NCBI GenBank assembly: GCA_007050885.1
Contig: SMYQ01000024.1
Location: 1-6,017 of the forward strand
Direction: 5' to 3'
Length of the DNA: 6,017 nt
DNA from: Candidatus Bathyarchaeota archaeon
GTDB lineage: Archaea; Thermoproteota; Bathyarchaeia; 40CM-2-53-6; RBG-13-38-9
Under the pieces are notes generated by a model. It ran no database searches. It saw nothing but the letters and a program-made list of their open reading frames with translations, and had not been told where the DNA came from. Below are positions 5,746 to 6,017 of this stretch, piece after piece. Position numbers and translations under genes: made by a program. Each line of letters starts with the position of its first letter. Position 1 is the first letter of the stretch.

Positions 5746-6017
5746 ATGAATCAACAAATTTCACTTGGATTCCCATTCCCTGGATTGCCTCCACCATCTT
5801 TTCCGCAAAGACCTAGAGCAGTCAAAGGTTTTGGATTGGCTCTATTCGCTGGTATACTGACAATTCTATGTGGAATTGCTGCAACAATTCTTGCACTTTT
5901 ATACCCCGGAAATGTACCGGGTTGGCTAGCTCCTTACATTTGGGGAGGAGTTGTCATAGGAGTAGGTCTCGGTGTTCTAATCTTTCTCGGAGCTTTCCTC
6001 ATATGGGTGCGTTACTG
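5746..6017 (+). CDS. Proline-rich small membrane protein, cut by right edge
   Basis: The ATG at 5746 has GGGA five bases upstream, a good ribosome binding site. The frame is open through the last base (90 full codons). Residues 8-23 are rich in Pro, Phe and Gly (LGFPFPGLPPPSFPQR), followed by a basic R22-P-R-A-V-K patch. Two hydrophobic segments (about 29-52 and 65-87) are separated by a short loop, YPGNVPGW. The layout suggests a cytoplasmic proline-rich tail with a helical hairpin, and more may follow beyond the edge. I do not recognise a family and assign no function. It probably starts a new transcription unit, given the hairpin between it and the CcdA-type gene. Confidence 0.7.
   Translation, partial: MNQQISLGFPFPGLPPPSFPQRPRAVKGFGLALFAGILTILCGIAATILALLYPGNVPGWLAPYIWGGVVIGVGLGVLIFLGAFLIWVRY

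Overview
The window looks like chromosomal DNA from an AT-rich archaeon. The evidence is an MtrH-family methyltransferase very like the methanogen subunit, a surface protein ending in a PEF-CTERM-like sorting tail, frequent GTG/TTG starts, and an archaeal-style GT-C glycosyltransferase. MtrH paired with a MetH-type B12 activation-domain protein, with no other mtr gene in view, would suit a Bathyarchaeia-like or other H4MPT-using, possibly non-methanogenic lineage. That placement is inference; no rRNA or other phylogenetic marker is present.

Layout. (1) 1-394, plus strand: a small cupin whose start lies at or just before the left edge. (2) 481-1407 and 1573-2253, both minus strand: an MtrH-type methyl-H4MPT:corrinoid methyltransferase, and upstream of it in transcription order a protein with the AdoMet-binding B12 activation domain. 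Together they look like a C1/corrinoid module: one moves a methyl group onto Co(I), the other probably restores oxidised corrinoid. Their corrinoid protein is not in the window. (3) 2402-2863, plus: a secreted beta-sandwich protein with a signal peptide and a PEF-CTERM-like tail, divergent from the C1 pair. (4) 2951-4387 and 4414-5637, plus and 26 nt apart: a polytopic GT-C mannosyltransferase-like enzyme, then a membrane thiol-disulfide protein with an N-terminal extracytoplasmic thioredoxin-like domain fused to a six-helix CcdA/DsbD core. (5) 5746 to the right edge, plus: the start of a small proline-rich membrane protein, cut by the window.

The right half (2402-6017) is devoted to the cell envelope: a surface-anchored protein, lipid-linked sugar transfer and extracytoplasmic redox. 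The left half is cytoplasmic C1 metabolism.

The most striking non-coding pattern is a set of four perfect inverted repeats (arms of 8-10 bp). Each lies immediately after the end of an inferred transcription unit: after the cupin (shared with the convergent mtrH), after the activation gene, after the PEF-CTERM gene and after the CcdA gene. None lies between the two genes that look co-transcribed. No tRNA, rRNA, CRISPR array or mobile element was seen, and no gene-free stretch exceeds 300 bases.
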